A DNA stretch of 64,000 nucleotides, taken from Diploscapter coronatus (Eukaryota > Nematoda > Chromadorea > Rhabditida > Rhabditidae). Made by a program: the position numbers and the translations under genes. This document shows, one piece after another, positions 63,782 to 64,000 of the stretch. The DNA lies in contig OZ038423.1 of NCBI GenBank assembly GCA_964036155.1, positions 68,401,249-68,465,248 of the forward strand. The letters run 5' to 3'. The notes beneath the pieces were generated by a model that was given only the letters and a program-made list of their open reading frames with translations, was not told the origin of the DNA and did not search any database. Every line of letters begins with the position of its first letter. Position 1 is the stretch's first letter.

Positions 63782-64000
63782 GTATTTTATTAAGCTGTTA
63801 TTAATTGACAAATCCGATGCTCGAATTATTCTATTTTGGTTTTAAACTATCTGAGACGTAGCTTGGAATGTGTTTTGGGTGGTTAAATTTTTTCAATAGA
63901 GATACCACAGTAAGTCATGTTGAAAAGAAATTCATTTTATTATTTTCTTCGAACGTAAATTTTTTGAAACATCTATCAGTTCTTTCGGGGAAAAAACACT
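63782..64000 (+). other. Intron of HEATR5 running off the window
   Basis: A GTATTTTA donor follows exon 42 at 63782. No further exon or acceptor in frame is visible before the right edge. Confidence 0.6.

Overview
This is eukaryotic DNA from a nematode, most likely a rhabditid related to Caenorhabditis but not identifiable to species here. Evidence: AT-rich sequence, many short introns ending in TTTTCAG or TTTTAG, splice acceptors just upstream of start codons (spliced-leader addition), short 3' flanks with AATAAA, and nematode-type gene families. All six gene models are on the + strand. I assembled them exon by exon, requiring intact reading frame and matching splice phase at every junction. 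I saw no bacterial genes, tRNA, rRNA, spliced-leader RNA gene or CRISPR array.

Layout. Positions 1-1163 hold the last four exons of an unrecognised gene whose product ends in a prenylation (CaaX) box, CSIM. Positions 1164-8340 look intergenic, with pyrimidine-rich tracts and one small inverted-repeat element. Positions 8365-31078 hold a 33-exon Girdin/Daple (CCDC88, grdn-1) gene: a HOOK-type N-terminus, a long coiled coil, and a C-terminus with a PDZ-binding tail or an alternative tail-less end. Its fourth intron is about 9.0 kb and carries a 2,040 bp palindromic element. Positions 33656-34722 hold a small Ly6-type cysteine-rich gene with two alternative 3' halves, one secreted and one with a hydrophobic tail. 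Positions 34723-41127 are intergenic with a 376 bp palindrome. Positions 41204-46703 hold a Cys-loop ligand-gated anion channel subunit with an EGF-like domain at its N-terminus. Positions 47291-48864 hold a SAYSD1 orthologue. From 49576 to the right edge runs a HEATR5/SOAP-1 gene of at least 42 exons, cut by the window end.

How the genes relate. The channel, SAYSD1 and HEATR5 genes are close together on one strand. A candidate AATAAA lies about 107 nt before the next splice acceptor in both gaps, which is operon-like spacing. The products have different cell roles: girdin at the cytoskeleton, cilium and junctions; SAYSD1 at the ER translocon; HEATR5 in AP-1/clathrin and endosomal traffic; the channel at synapses.

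Most notable observations: short AATTA-like words at roughly 10-bp spacing in many short introns and one 3' UTR; three genes whose upstream ORF stops exactly at the main AUG; an EGF module in a symmetric phase 1-1 exon joined to a ligand-gated channel; duplicated 3' halves of the Ly6 gene; and GC-AG introns in two genes.
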